This document shows positions 8,958 through 17,176 of a DNA stretch of 38,790 bases, one piece after another; positions within the stretch are counted from its first letter, which is position 1; each line of letters opens with the position of its first letter. The stretch covers positions 1 to 38,790 of the forward strand of contig JAKONH010000208.1 of NCBI GenBank assembly GCA_022702045.1, written 5' to 3'. Source of the stretch: Spirosomataceae bacterium (GTDB lineage: Bacteria; Bacteroidota; Bacteroidia; Cytophagales; Spirosomataceae). The notes under the pieces are model-generated. The model did not search any database. It was not told the origin of the DNA and saw nothing but the letters and a program-made list of their open reading frames with translations. The translations under genes were made by a program, and so were the position numbers.

Positions 8958-8971
8958 TGATACCGATTGCA
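8958..8971. promoter_or_regulatory. Degenerate LacI-type operator-like site
   Basis: TGATACCGATTGCA matches the reverse complement of the palindrome at 9330 (TGCAACCGATTGCA) at 12 of 14 positions, including the central CCGATTGCA. It lies about 370 bp from that site. Looping between two operators is possible, but chance resemblance in this AT-rich stretch cannot be excluded. Confidence 0.3.
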
Positions 8972-9329
8972 TTTCTAACTGACCGAACAGATAGTCGTTT
9001 ACAACCACAGCACCGCTGTCGATAGCGTTCTTTGGCTTCAGAAGTTAAAACAGATTTACATTCCCTATCACTACCCATACTAAAGTCAATATTGGTAATA
9101 GCGATGGGTAAGTTGTTGAGTGAGACTCATAGATTAATCCGCGCGTTTAAAAAAACTCAGGCTCAACCGCACTCACATAGTAGCCCCCTACGAGCCGAGA
9201 CTGGTTTGATCCTTCAATCTCCAGGCTTATCATCTCCATAACGCTTCGGAATACGGCTAGACGACCTGCTGTTTCCACACGTCAAGCCGTATTTGATAAA
9301 TACCAGCATTACTACTTTTACTAAGTTTT

Positions 9330-9369
9330 TGCAATCGGTTGCATATACCAAATTTCCTGGAAATATTTG
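9330..9369 (+). promoter_or_regulatory. Candidate operator plus promoter for the GH67-led operon
   Basis: TGCAATCGGTTGCA (9330-9343) is a 14-bp palindrome with one mismatched pair and a central CG, the usual plan of LacI-family operators. Its right half supplies a TTGC that could act as a -33 element. After about 19 nt comes AATATTTG (9362-9369), one mismatch from the Bacteroidota -7 box TAnnTTTG. Transcription would start near 9376 and leave a leader of about 335 nt before GH67. The neighbouring LacI-family regulator is a natural candidate to bind here. Pattern and spacing are seen; function is inferred. Confidence 0.4.
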
Positions 9370-9523
9370 TAAAACAATACTCTGATAAGGAATAGTGACA
9401 ACGCTCCTCCTTGCCGCAGTTATTACCCGCTTCGCCATACTCAAACCAGTTAACAGGCTGAACCAGTCGTTACCATATCAATAAGCCCATTACGCAGGCA
9501 ACCGGCTTTGCTCATTCACATAG

Positions 9524-9570
9524 GTCAATACTATTCCCTCCTGTTACTGGCGGGAGGGAATAGTATTGAC
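9524..9570. repeat. Perfect 18-bp inverted repeat in the GH67 leader
   Basis: The arms at 9524-9541 and 9553-9570 (core ATACTATTCCCTCC / GGAGGGAATAGTAT) are fully complementary around an 11-nt loop. It sits 140 bp before the GH67 start and downstream of the candidate promoter. It would therefore fold in the mRNA leader, unless the promoter lies closer to the gene. No clear U-tract follows. Confidence 0.7.
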
Positions 9571-9710
9571 AACCTTACACCCATTCCCGCAACCAACGTT
9601 ACCGGTCAGTGCGATCGTCTGGCGGTACGCCGACAGACAAAACTACTTTCGCTCGACATGACAAAAATCAACAAGTAAAATCCATCTAAAACCATTAGTA
9701 CTACCCATTC

Positions 9711-11816
9711 ATGAACCGACTATTGCTGATTGGCCTGCTGCTCCTGACCCACCTTGCGTTTGCCGACGATGGGTACCGGCTCTGGCTCAAATACGACCGA
9801 CTGGCTGATGCGACTGTCCGGTCGGGATACGCCCGTTCGGCCCAGTTTATCGCGGTCAGTGGTTCGTCGCCCGTTCTGACGGCCGCGACCAGTGAGCTGC
9901 AGCTGGGTCTACAGGGGTTGCTGGGAACCACCGTGCCGACCCTTGCCCGCGCCGGAACCCGGCAGGGCGGCATCGTACTAACCGTGGGCGTTTCCGGCGC
10001 TGATGCCAGTGGACTGAACGAGGAAGGCTACCGGATCGTGAAACGGCAGGGGAATATTCTGGTGATGGGTAAAACCGACGTGGGTGCGCTGTATGGTACG
10101 TTTGCGTTACTCCGCCAGTTACAGACCGGCCAACCTCTCGACGCGATCAATCTGGTGAGTAGTCCGAAAGTAAAGCTGCGGATGCTGAATCACTGGGACA
10201 ACCCCAACGGCACGATCGAACGGGGCTATGCGGGTGGTTCGCTCTGGAAATGGTCCGAATTGCCCGAAACCATCGATCCTCGCTACAAAGACTACGCCCG
10301 CGCTAACGCGTCGCTGGGGATAAACGGTACCGTTGTCAACAACGTCAACGCCAGCGCACGGCTGCTGACGGGCGAGTACCTACAGAAAGTAACCGCCCTG
10401 GCCAACATCATGCGGCCGTATGGCATCAAGGTGTATCTGTCGGTCTATTTCGCGGCCCCCAAGACGCTGGGCGGACTCAAGACATCCGACCCCCTCGACC
10501 CACAGGTGCGCAAATGGTGGGCCGGCAAGACAGCGGAGATTTACCGGTACATTCCGGACTTCGGCGGTTTTCTGGTGAAGGCCAACTCGGAAGGTGAACC
10601 CGGCCCGCAGGACTACGGTCGTACGCACGTCGACGGAGCCAACATGCTGGCAGCTGCGATGAAGCCTTTTCCCGGTGTGGTGATCTGGCGGGCGTTCGTC
10701 TACAAAGCAGACCCGACAGGCGATCGGTTCAAAGCCGCCTACGACGAGTTTACTCCGTTTGATGGGCAGTTCGACCCGAAGGTGATTGTGCAGGTCAAGA
10801 ACGGGCCAATCGATTTTCAACCCCGCGAGCCCTTTTCGCCCCTGCTCGGGGCCATGCCCAAAACCCCACTGGGCATCGAATTTCAGCTAACGCAGGAGTA
10901 CCTCGGCTTTGCCACCCATGTCGTCTACGAAGCGCCGTTGTTCAAGGAATGTCTGGATTCGGATACCTATGCGACTGGCAAAGGATCGACCGTGGCAAAG
11001 GTTGTCGATGGTAGCCTGCACGGCTATTCACAGACGCTGATGGCGGGAGTCGCCAACACGGGCTCCGACCGCAACTGGACGGGTCACCCGCTGGCGCAGG
11101 CCAACTGGTACGCGTTCGGTCGGATTGCCTGGGACCATACGCTGACCTCGGCCGCTATTGCCGATGAATGGATAAACATGACGCTGACCCGGCAGCCAAC
11201 GGCTCGTTCGCACATCCGGGCCATGCTGCTTCGGTCGCGGGATAGTTACGTGGATTACAACGCACCCCTCGGCCTGTCGCGCCCCTGGACGGGCGTTCAC
11301 TTCGCCCCCGAGCCCTGGCAGAACCAGAGCCAGCGCCCCGACTGGACAGCCGTCTATTACCACCGCGCCGACTCCATTGGACTGGGCTTCGACCGGACGG
11401 CGACGGGCAGCAATGCGCTGGCACAGTATCGTCCGGAAGTCCGTCGGCAGTGGGAAAGCGCCGACAATTGCCCCCTACCCTACCTGCTGTGGTTCCACCA
11501 TGTTCCCTGGACCAAACAACTCGCTACGGGCCGCACCCTATGGGATGAACTCTGCACGCGCTTTTACACCGGCGCCGAGTCGGTACGCTGGCTGCAACAG
11601 GAGTGGACACGGGCGAAACCCGCCATCGACCCGACACTGTATACCGACGTAGCGGGGCGGCTGGCGACGCAGCACCGGGAAGCCATCTGGTGGCGCGACG
11701 CCTGGGTGCTATACCTTCAGGAATTTGCAAAAAAACCCGTACCCGCGCCCTTCAAACAACCCGAACAGACGCTGGACGACGTAAAAAAATCAGTTGACAT
11801 TTACTTATTACGCTAG
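9711..11816 (+). CDS. aguA: GH67 alpha-glucuronidase, exported
   Basis: This 701-residue enzyme removes (4-O-methyl-)D-glucuronic acid from the non-reducing xylose of short xylo-oligosaccharides. A signal peptide (RLLLIGLLLLTHLAFA) is followed by the GH67 N-terminal domain. The family-typical LNHWDNPNGTIERGYAG lies at about 159-175. The expected catalytic residues are present: general acid Glu294 (ANSEGEPGP), and Asp368 (NGPIDFQPREP) and Glu396 (QLTQEY), whose spacing equals E292/D365/E393 of Cellvibrio GlcA67A. Length is normal for the family. The N-terminal signal places it in the periplasm, fitting action after import by SusCD. It heads the plus-strand block, and its TAG is immediately followed by the ATG of the SDR gene. 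Confidence 0.95.
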   Translation: MNRLLLIGLLLLTHLAFADDGYRLWLKYDRLADATVRSGYARSAQFIAVSGSSPVLTAATSELQLGLQGLLGTTVPTLARAGTRQGGIVLTVGVSGADASGLNEEGYRIVKRQGNILVMGKTDVGALYGTFALLRQLQTGQPLDAINLVSSPKVKLRMLNHWDNPNGTIERGYAGGSLWKWSELPETIDPRYKDYARANASLGINGTVVNNVNASARLLTGEYLQKVTALANIMRPYGIKVYLSVYFAAPKTLGGLKTSDPLDPQVRKWWAGKTAEIYRYIPDFGGFLVKANSEGEPGPQDYGRTHVDGANMLAAAMKPFPGVVIWRAFVYKADPTGDRFKAAYDEFTPFDGQFDPKVIVQVKNGPIDFQPREPFSPLLGAMPKTPLGIEFQLTQEYLGFATHVVYEAPLFKECLDSDTYATGKGSTVAKVVDGSLHGYSQTLMAGVANTGSDRNWTGHPLAQANWYAFGRIAWDHTLTSAAIADEWINMTLTRQPTARSHIRAMLLRSRDSYVDYNAPLGLSRPWTGVHFAPEPWQNQSQRPDWTAVYYHRADSIGLGFDRTATGSNALAQYRPEVRRQWESADNCPLPYLLWFHHVPWTKQLATGRTLWDELCTRFYTGAESVRWLQQEWTRAKPAIDPTLYTDVAGRLATQHREAIWWRDAWVLYLQEFAKKPVPAPFKQPEQTLDDVKKSVDIYLLR

Positions 11817-12620
11817 ATGATTACGAACGAACAAGCAGCCGATACAACACTGCTGACCCCCACACCATCCGTTTTTTCGCTGGAAGGCAAGCGCGCGCTC
11901 ATCACCGGCGGGGGCAGCGGCATCGGCTTCGACATAGCCCGGTGCATGACCCTGGCCGGGGCCGACGTCATCGTGACAGGTCGCCGGGAACAACCCTTGA
12001 TCGACGCGGTTGACGCGCTTGGCCCTAAAGCGAATTATAGGGTCAACGACGTAACGGTGCGCGCCGAACTGGACCAACTGGTCGACACCATCGAACGTCA
12101 GTATGGCCCCATCGATATTCTGGTTAATAACGCAGGCATCAACATGAAAAAGCCTGCGCTGGACGTCACCGACGAAGAATTCGACCGGGTGGTACACACC
12201 AACCTAAACGCCGTTTTTTCGCTGACACGCGCCTGCGCTACCCGTATGGTCGAACGAAATAGCGGTGTCGTCATTATGATTTCGTCGATGGCGGCTTATT
12301 ATGGTATCGACCGGGTTGCGGCCTATGGGGCGTCGAAGTCGGCGGTGGAAGGGATGGTCAAAATTCTGGCATCGGAGTGGTCGGGAAAAGGCGTACGGGT
12401 GAATGCCATTGCGCCGGGTTTCATCGAAACAGCCATGAGCAAAACGGCGATGGGTGGTGATCCCGACCGCTTCGCCCGCGCCATGCGCCGGACGCCCATG
12501 GGTACGTTCGGTCAGCCGGAGGACATTGGCTGGGCGGCCGTTTTTCTGGCGTCAGAAGCCGCGCGCTATATTACCGGCGCATCACTCCCCGTCGACGGCG
12601 GCAACTCGATTGGTTTTTAG
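11817..12620 (+). CDS. SDR-family oxidoreductase, probable sugar-acid dehydrogenase
   Basis: This 267-residue cytoplasmic protein is a classical short-chain dehydrogenase. It has the Rossmann motif TGGGSGIG (30-37), NNAG (104-107), a catalytic Ser in ISSM (about 156-157) and the YxxxK pair Tyr170/Lys174. A late NAIAPGFIETAM and a C-terminal PVDGG complete the family. The nearest well-known group is gluconate 5-dehydrogenase/KduD-like, which acts on sugar acids. The ATG directly abuts the GH67 stop (TAGATG), indicating translational coupling. By context it may reduce or oxidise a uronate released by GH67, for example in a fructuronate/mannonate step. Substrate is inference; the SDR fold is certain. 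Confidence 0.88.
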   Translation: MITNEQAADTTLLTPTPSVFSLEGKRALITGGGSGIGFDIARCMTLAGADVIVTGRREQPLIDAVDALGPKANYRVNDVTVRAELDQLVDTIERQYGPIDILVNNAGINMKKPALDVTDEEFDRVVHTNLNAVFSLTRACATRMVERNSGVVIMISSMAAYYGIDRVAAYGASKSAVEGMVKILASEWSGKGVRVNAIAPGFIETAMSKTAMGGDPDRFARAMRRTPMGTFGQPEDIGWAAVFLASEAARYITGASLPVDGGNSIGF

Positions 12621-12668
12621 ACAATGCCGTTACAACACTGATTATCAGCAAAACAAGAGTACTATTTT

Positions 12669-12751
12669 GTCATCCCGACGCCAGGAGGGGTCTCCGGGAA
12701 TAGCAAGTCAAATTGCGCCCTACCGAAGATCCCTCCTGGCGTCGGGATGAC
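12669..12751. repeat. Palindromic repeat, 25-bp arms, GTCATCCCGA-ended
   Basis: The arms at 12669-12693 and 12727-12751 (GTCATCCCGACGCCAGGAGG and its complement) pair over 25 bp with one mismatch around a 33-nt loop. It fills the gap between the SDR gene and GH43. The GTCATCCCGA terminus is shared with the repeats at 19092 and, in degenerate form, 22414. Confidence 0.8.
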
Positions 12752-12810
12752 GAAAAATACACTAGATTATCAATCATTTTTACCAACTCATTCACAGTCA
12801 AAACCCACGC

Positions 12811-13863
12811 ATGAAACGTATTCGTATGTCACTGGCGCTGACCGCGCTGAGCGGCCTTTCGCTGTCGGCGTTTGCCCAGACCAACAACGGCAAAACCCCT
12901 ATTTCACAACCGCTGGTCTCGCACATCTACACTGCTGACCCGTCGGCCCACGTCTTCAACGGCAAAATTTACATCTATCCGTCGCACGACATCGACGCGA
13001 AAGACGTGAAAGAAGATGACGACGGTGGCCACTTTGCCATGCGCGATTATCATATTTTGTCAATGGATAAAGTCGGCGGTCCCGTGAAAGACAATGGCGT
13101 GGCGCTCGACATCAAGGACATTCCCTGGGCAGGGCGGCAGCTTTGGGCTCCCGATGCGGCTTACAAAAACGGGACGTATTACCTCTACTTCCCCGTCAAA
13201 GACAAGCAGGACGTATTCCGCCTTGGCGTCGCGACCAGCAAGAGCCCGGTGGGTCCATTCAAGGCGGAGCCGCAGCCGATGAAAGGCACCTACAGTATCG
13301 ACCCCTGCGTTTTTCAGGATACCGATGGTAAAGCGTACATCTACTTTGGCGGGATCTGGGGCGGTCAGTTACAGCGGTGGGACAACAATCAGTATGACGC
13401 GAAAGGAGCGCTGAAGAAGCCCGATGAAGTGGCGTATCTGCCCCGCGTAGCCCGGCTGAGCAACGACATGAAAGAGCTGGCCGAGCCGGTAAAAGCCATT
13501 CAGTTGTTGGACAAAAATGGTAAGCTCTTCCGCGAAAAAGACAACGATAAACGCTTTTTCGAGGGGTCCTGGCTGCACAAATACAAGGGCAAATACTACC
13601 TGTCGTACTCGACCGGCGACACGCATAACCTGTGCTACGCCATCGGCGACAGCCCGTACGGTCCGTTCACCTATAAAGGTGTGCTACTGAAACCGGTGCT
13701 GGGCTGGACAAACCACCATTCGATCATCGAAAAAGACGGTAAGTGGTATCTGTTCTACCACGATACCCAACTGTCGGGAAAAACGCATCTGCGCAACGTG
13801 AAGGTCACCGAACTGACTTACAACCCCGATGGAACGATCAAAACAATCGACGCTTATCGGTAA
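12811..13863 (+). CDS. GH43 beta-xylosidase / alpha-L-arabinofuranosidase
   Basis: This 350-residue exported enzyme has a signal peptide cut near Ala22 (SLSAFAQTNN) and a single five-bladed GH43 catalytic domain. The three expected acidic residues are visible: Asp43 (TADPSAHVF) as base, Asp164 (YSIDPCVF) as pKa modulator and Glu251 (FFEGSWLH) as acid. There is no extra C-terminal module, unlike the two larger GH43 proteins on the other strand. Overall it resembles subfamily GH43_1-type xylosidases, but subfamily and true specificity (xylose or arabinose) cannot be fixed by eye. It lies between the SDR and GH10 genes, in line with depolymerising xylo-oligosaccharides. Confidence 0.9.
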   Translation: MKRIRMSLALTALSGLSLSAFAQTNNGKTPISQPLVSHIYTADPSAHVFNGKIYIYPSHDIDAKDVKEDDDGGHFAMRDYHILSMDKVGGPVKDNGVALDIKDIPWAGRQLWAPDAAYKNGTYYLYFPVKDKQDVFRLGVATSKSPVGPFKAEPQPMKGTYSIDPCVFQDTDGKAYIYFGGIWGGQLQRWDNNQYDAKGALKKPDEVAYLPRVARLSNDMKELAEPVKAIQLLDKNGKLFREKDNDKRFFEGSWLHKYKGKYYLSYSTGDTHNLCYAIGDSPYGPFTYKGVLLKPVLGWTNHHSIIEKDGKWYLFYHDTQLSGKTHLRNVKVTELTYNPDGTIKTIDAYR

Positions 13864-13883
13864 TTTTTTTGGACAGGATTACC

Positions 13884-13960
13884 GGATTAACAGGATTCAT
13901 TATTGGATGTGATAAGCAATTCAATCACAGAAAACGTCAGGTGACTAATCCTGTTAATCC
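13884..13960. repeat. Inverted repeat with AATCCTGTTAATCC arms
   Basis: GGATTAACAGGATT (13884-13897) pairs perfectly with AATCCTGTTAATCC (13947-13960). Further complementary GACAGG/CCTGTC bases flank the arms, with an imperfect copy on the left side. The repeat occupies the gap between GH43 and GH10. A related but weaker hairpin lies at 21184-21231. Confidence 0.65.
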
Positions 13961-13982
13961 TGTCTACCCCCCACTCAATCGT

Positions 13983-15044
13983 ATGAAAAAACTGGTTTCC
14001 TGCTTTGTAATAGCCCTATCGGTGGCATTCCTCGCACCGAAGAAAGGGCTGAAGGATTATTATAAAGGCTACTTCCCGATCGGCGTTGCCGTTAACCCGC
14101 GCATGGTGCAGCCCGGCCCGGATGCGGAGCTGATCAAGGCGCAGTTCAACAGCATGACGCCTGAAAACGCGATGAAGATGGGACCTATTCATCCCGAAGA
14201 GAATCGATACAACTGGAAAGATGCCGATGCCATTGCCGACTTTGCCCGACAGAACAGCATCAAACTCCGGGGCCACACGCTTTGCTGGCATAATCAGACA
14301 CCAGCCTGGTTGTTCACCGACTCGACCGGCAAAACCGTAAGCCGCGACGTACTGCTGGCCCGACTGAAACGGCACATCACCGACGTCATGACCCGCTACA
14401 AGGGCACGATCTACGCCTGGGACGTCGTCAACGAAGCCGTTCCTGATACGAGCACCGCCATTTATCGGAAAACGAAGTTTCTGGAGATCATCGGCGAGGA
14501 TTACATCGAGAAAGCGTTTCAGTACGCGCACGAAGCCGACCCCAACGCGCAGTTATTTTACAATGATTACAACACAGAAAACTCATCCAAGCGGGAGCGC
14601 ATTTTTCAGTTGCTAAAGAAGCTGAAGGCTAAAGGCGTACCCGTCAACGGCGTAGGCCTGCAGGCCCACTGGTCGATCTACGAACCCACGCGGCAGGAGC
14701 TGGAGGAATCGATTACGAAGTTCGCCAGCCTGGGGTTGAAAGTGCAGTTTACGGAGGTCGACGTGTCGGTATACCCCAAGGAACACGAACGGCGGGCGAG
14801 ACGGCCAACCGACAAAAGTGAGTTTACACCGGCCATGAACGACCAGCAGGCAGCTCAGTATAAGATGCTATTCGAAGTGTTCCGTAAACACCGCAACACG
14901 ATTACCGGCGTAACGTTCTGGAACCTCACCGACCGCTATTCGTGGCTGGACAACTTCCCGGTACCGGGTCGCAAAGATTACCCGCTGCTATTTGACCAGA
15001 ACGGCGCCCCAAAGAAAGCCTACGAAGGCGTCGTCCGTTTCTAG
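13983..15044 (+). CDS. GH10 endo-beta-1,4-xylanase
   Basis: The 353-residue protein begins at the ATG at 13983. The open frame extends 80 codons upstream, but that part is antisense-like repeat sequence, whereas MKKLVSCFVIALSVAFLA is a proper export signal. The GH10 barrel shows the acid/base Glu151 in AWDVVNEAVPD, the nucleophile Glu258 in VQFTEVDVSV, the substrate-binding GHTLCWHNQTPAW and a late VTFWNLTDRYSWLDNFP. It cuts the xylan backbone into xylo-oligosaccharides. There is no carbohydrate-binding module. Its distant homologue at 17956-19050 on the opposite strand is a second GH10. Confidence 0.95.
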   Translation: MKKLVSCFVIALSVAFLAPKKGLKDYYKGYFPIGVAVNPRMVQPGPDAELIKAQFNSMTPENAMKMGPIHPEENRYNWKDADAIADFARQNSIKLRGHTLCWHNQTPAWLFTDSTGKTVSRDVLLARLKRHITDVMTRYKGTIYAWDVVNEAVPDTSTAIYRKTKFLEIIGEDYIEKAFQYAHEADPNAQLFYNDYNTENSSKRERIFQLLKKLKAKGVPVNGVGLQAHWSIYEPTRQELEESITKFASLGLKVQFTEVDVSVYPKEHERRARRPTDKSEFTPAMNDQQAAQYKMLFEVFRKHRNTITGVTFWNLTDRYSWLDNFPVPGRKDYPLLFDQNGAPKKAYEGVVRF

Positions 15045-15171
15045 CGTTTTTCTGTCCTTCCGACGCCTATACCCTGGTTACAGGTTGAAACCATAAGCTC
15101 GCAGAAGGAGGCTAATCCATAAAAAAACGCCACGGAATCCTTATTTCCCTACCTACAGCACTCCTCCTCCA

Positions 15172-17112
15172 ATGAAACAGTTCGTCTGGATTTGTCTGCT
15201 CGTACTCGTTGACCTGACAACATGGGCCCAATTACGCTTACCCAGTCTGATTAGCGACGGTATGGTGTTGCAGCGCGACACGCCCCTCATCATCTGGGGC
15301 TGGGCCGCTCCCGGCGAAAAAATTACGGTGCAACTGAACCGGAAAGCGTACAAAACCACGACCGACGCGACCGGAAAATGGCAGGTCAAACTGCCGTCGA
15401 TGAAAGCCGGTGGCCCGTTCACGATGGACATCGCCGGTACTACACAGCTTACCCTTAAAGACATTCTGGTTGGCGACGTCTGGTTTTGCAGCGGGCAAAG
15501 CAACATGGTCCATCAATTGAACATCCACGACGTCACCTACGCCAACGAAATCGCGACGGCCAACTATCCGCAAATCCGGCAGTTCTGGGTACCAACGCTC
15601 ACCAGCCTGCAAGGCCCGCAAAACGACGTCCCCAATGGGCAGTGGAAAAAAGCGGTCGGCCAGGACGTCAGGCCGTTTTCAGCGGTGGCTTATTTCTTCG
15701 CGAAGAAAATTCACCAGCAGTACAACATACCAATGGGCATCATCAACGCCAGCGTCGGCGGAACGCCCATCGAAGCCTGGATTAGCGAAAGCGGACTGAC
15801 CAGCTTTTCAGCACTTGAAGCGACGGTAGCCAAAAACAAAGACACCAGCTATGTCAACGGCCTGACACGCCGGCAATTGGCTATGCCCCGGCCCGCTCCG
15901 CCCATCGATCTGGGTATGACGGGCGCGACAAAGTGGTACGACCCGGCTTACGTACCTAAAGGCTGGCGTCCGATCAACGTGCCGGGCTACTGGGAAGATC
16001 AGGGTGTGAAAGACCTCAACGGCATTGTCTGGTACCGGCGCGAAATCGACCTTCCGGCAGCTATGGTCGGCAAGCCCGCGACGGTTTTTCTGGGCCGGAT
16101 CGTCGACGCTGACGAGCTGTATGTCAACGGCAAGTCGGTGGGCCGGACCACGTACATGTACCCCCAGCGCCGGTACAAGCTACCGGTCGACGTGTTGAAA
16201 GCCGGGAAGAACGTGCTTGTGGTACGAGTCACCAACAACGGCGGCAAGGGGGGCTTCGTCCCCGATAAGCCGTACAGTCTCTTTGCCGATGCCGATACGA
16301 TTGATCTGAAAGGCACGTGGCAGTACAAAGTCGGCGTAGCGTTTCGACCCGTCGAGGGTAGCGGGTTTGCGGGTGGCAATCCAGCTGGGGGAATCAGTGC
16401 CCAGAATCAGCCGACGGCCCTGTACAACGCAATGGTAGCGCCTGAGATTAAGTACGCCATCAAAGGGTTTTGCTGGTACCAGGGCGAAAGCAATGCCGGT
16501 CGACCCGACGAATACGCTAAATTGCTGCCCGCCCTGATTGCCGACTGGCGCAGCAACTGGCAGCAGGGTGTGCTTCCCTTTCTGTACGTTCAGTTACCGG
16601 GCTTCATGGACTATACTTACCAGCCGTCGGAAAGTGGCTGGGCTGTGCTCCGCGAATCGCAGCTCAGTGCGCTGTCGGTGCCGAACACAGCAATGGCCGT
16701 AGCAATCGATCTGGGCGAGTGGAACGATATTCACCCCGACAACAAAAAAGACGTCGGCGAACGGCTGGCGCTGGCCGCACTGAAAACGGCTTACCACGAG
16801 AACGTCGTGGCGTCGGGTCCGCTTTACCAATCGGCCAGCATCGACGGCACTGAAATCACGCTCAGCTTTACAAACATCGGCAGCGGCCTAACTACCCGTG
16901 ACGGGGAATCTCCCGGCGATTTTGCCATTGCCGGAGCCGACAGGAAATTTGTCTGGGCGAAGACCAAACTGGAGGGAAACACCGTCGTCGTCTGGAGCGA
17001 TGATGTATCGAACCCGCAATTTGTCCGCTATGCCTGGGCCGATAACCCAGTCAACGCCAATTTGATCAACAAAGAGGGCTTACCGGCCTCACCATTCCGC
17101 ACGGATAAGTGA
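15172..17112 (+). CDS. CE20-like sialate-O-acetylesterase-family acetylesterase with inserted jelly-roll
   Basis: This 646-residue exported SGNH esterase has a signal ending near WAQ (residues 18-20). Block I is GDVWFCSGQSNM with nucleophile Ser110; then come SVGGTPIEAW, GFCWYQGESNAG and the catalytic dyad Asp519/His521 (WNDIHPDN). Between the second and third blocks (about 255-385) a GH2-like beta-sandwich is inserted (WRPINVPGYWED, YRREIDLP, ADELYVNGKSVG, NVLVVRVTNN). This split architecture is that of family CE20 acetylesterases from xylan and xyloglucan loci. It probably removes acetyl groups from xylo-oligosaccharides. It follows the GH10 gene by 127 bp. Confidence 0.88.
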   Translation: MKQFVWICLLVLVDLTTWAQLRLPSLISDGMVLQRDTPLIIWGWAAPGEKITVQLNRKAYKTTTDATGKWQVKLPSMKAGGPFTMDIAGTTQLTLKDILVGDVWFCSGQSNMVHQLNIHDVTYANEIATANYPQIRQFWVPTLTSLQGPQNDVPNGQWKKAVGQDVRPFSAVAYFFAKKIHQQYNIPMGIINASVGGTPIEAWISESGLTSFSALEATVAKNKDTSYVNGLTRRQLAMPRPAPPIDLGMTGATKWYDPAYVPKGWRPINVPGYWEDQGVKDLNGIVWYRREIDLPAAMVGKPATVFLGRIVDADELYVNGKSVGRTTYMYPQRRYKLPVDVLKAGKNVLVVRVTNNGGKGGFVPDKPYSLFADADTIDLKGTWQYKVGVAFRPVEGSGFAGGNPAGGISAQNQPTALYNAMVAPEIKYAIKGFCWYQGESNAGRPDEYAKLLPALIADWRSNWQQGVLPFLYVQLPGFMDYTYQPSESGWAVLRESQLSALSVPNTAMAVAIDLGEWNDIHPDNKKDVGERLALAALKTAYHENVVASGPLYQSASIDGTEITLSFTNIGSGLTTRDGESPGDFAIAGADRKFVWAKTKLEGNTVVVWSDDVSNPQFVRYAWADNPVNANLINKEGLPASPFRTDK

Positions 17113-17125
17113 CAGGACTGGTTAC

Positions 17126-17164
17126 GATAGTGGCCCGGTCAACGAAGCTGGCTGGGCCACTATC
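17126..17164. terminator. Hairpin after the CE20-like gene
   Basis: GATAGTGGCCC (17126-17136) and GGGCCACTATC (17154-17164) pair over 11 bp. An outer ACAGGA/TCCTGT pair (about 17112-17117 and 17163-17168) offers an alternative. It begins 13 nt after the stop of the esterase gene and ends 12 nt before the DUF1275 ATG. It may separate the two genes transcriptionally, although no long U-tract follows. Confidence 0.5.
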
Positions 17165-17176
17165 CTGTAAACGTAT

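Larger units (their letters stand above)
8784..9710. other. Long gene-free, AT-richer interval upstream of the GH67 operon
   Basis: Short frames here (plus 9032-9241 and minus 9214-9444) lack recognisable domains and are not supported as genes. AT-rich sequence occupies about 8820-9000. Three items stand out and are listed separately: a degenerate palindrome at 8958-8971, an operator-like palindrome with a promoter-like box at 9330-9369, and a perfect 18-bp hairpin at 9524-9570. The interval may contain further remnants of the decaying genes to the left. Confidence 0.5.

Noticed and set aside
9032-9444. Small ORFs on both strands (plus 9032-9241, minus 9214-9444)
   Set aside because: No signal peptide, domain or family resemblance. 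The minus frame spans the operator/promoter-like site, so neither is supported as a gene.
13743-13982. An 80-codon upstream extension of the plus-strand GH10
   Set aside because: It overlaps the end of the GH43 gene and crosses the intergenic palindrome. The ATG at 13983 begins a proper signal peptide.
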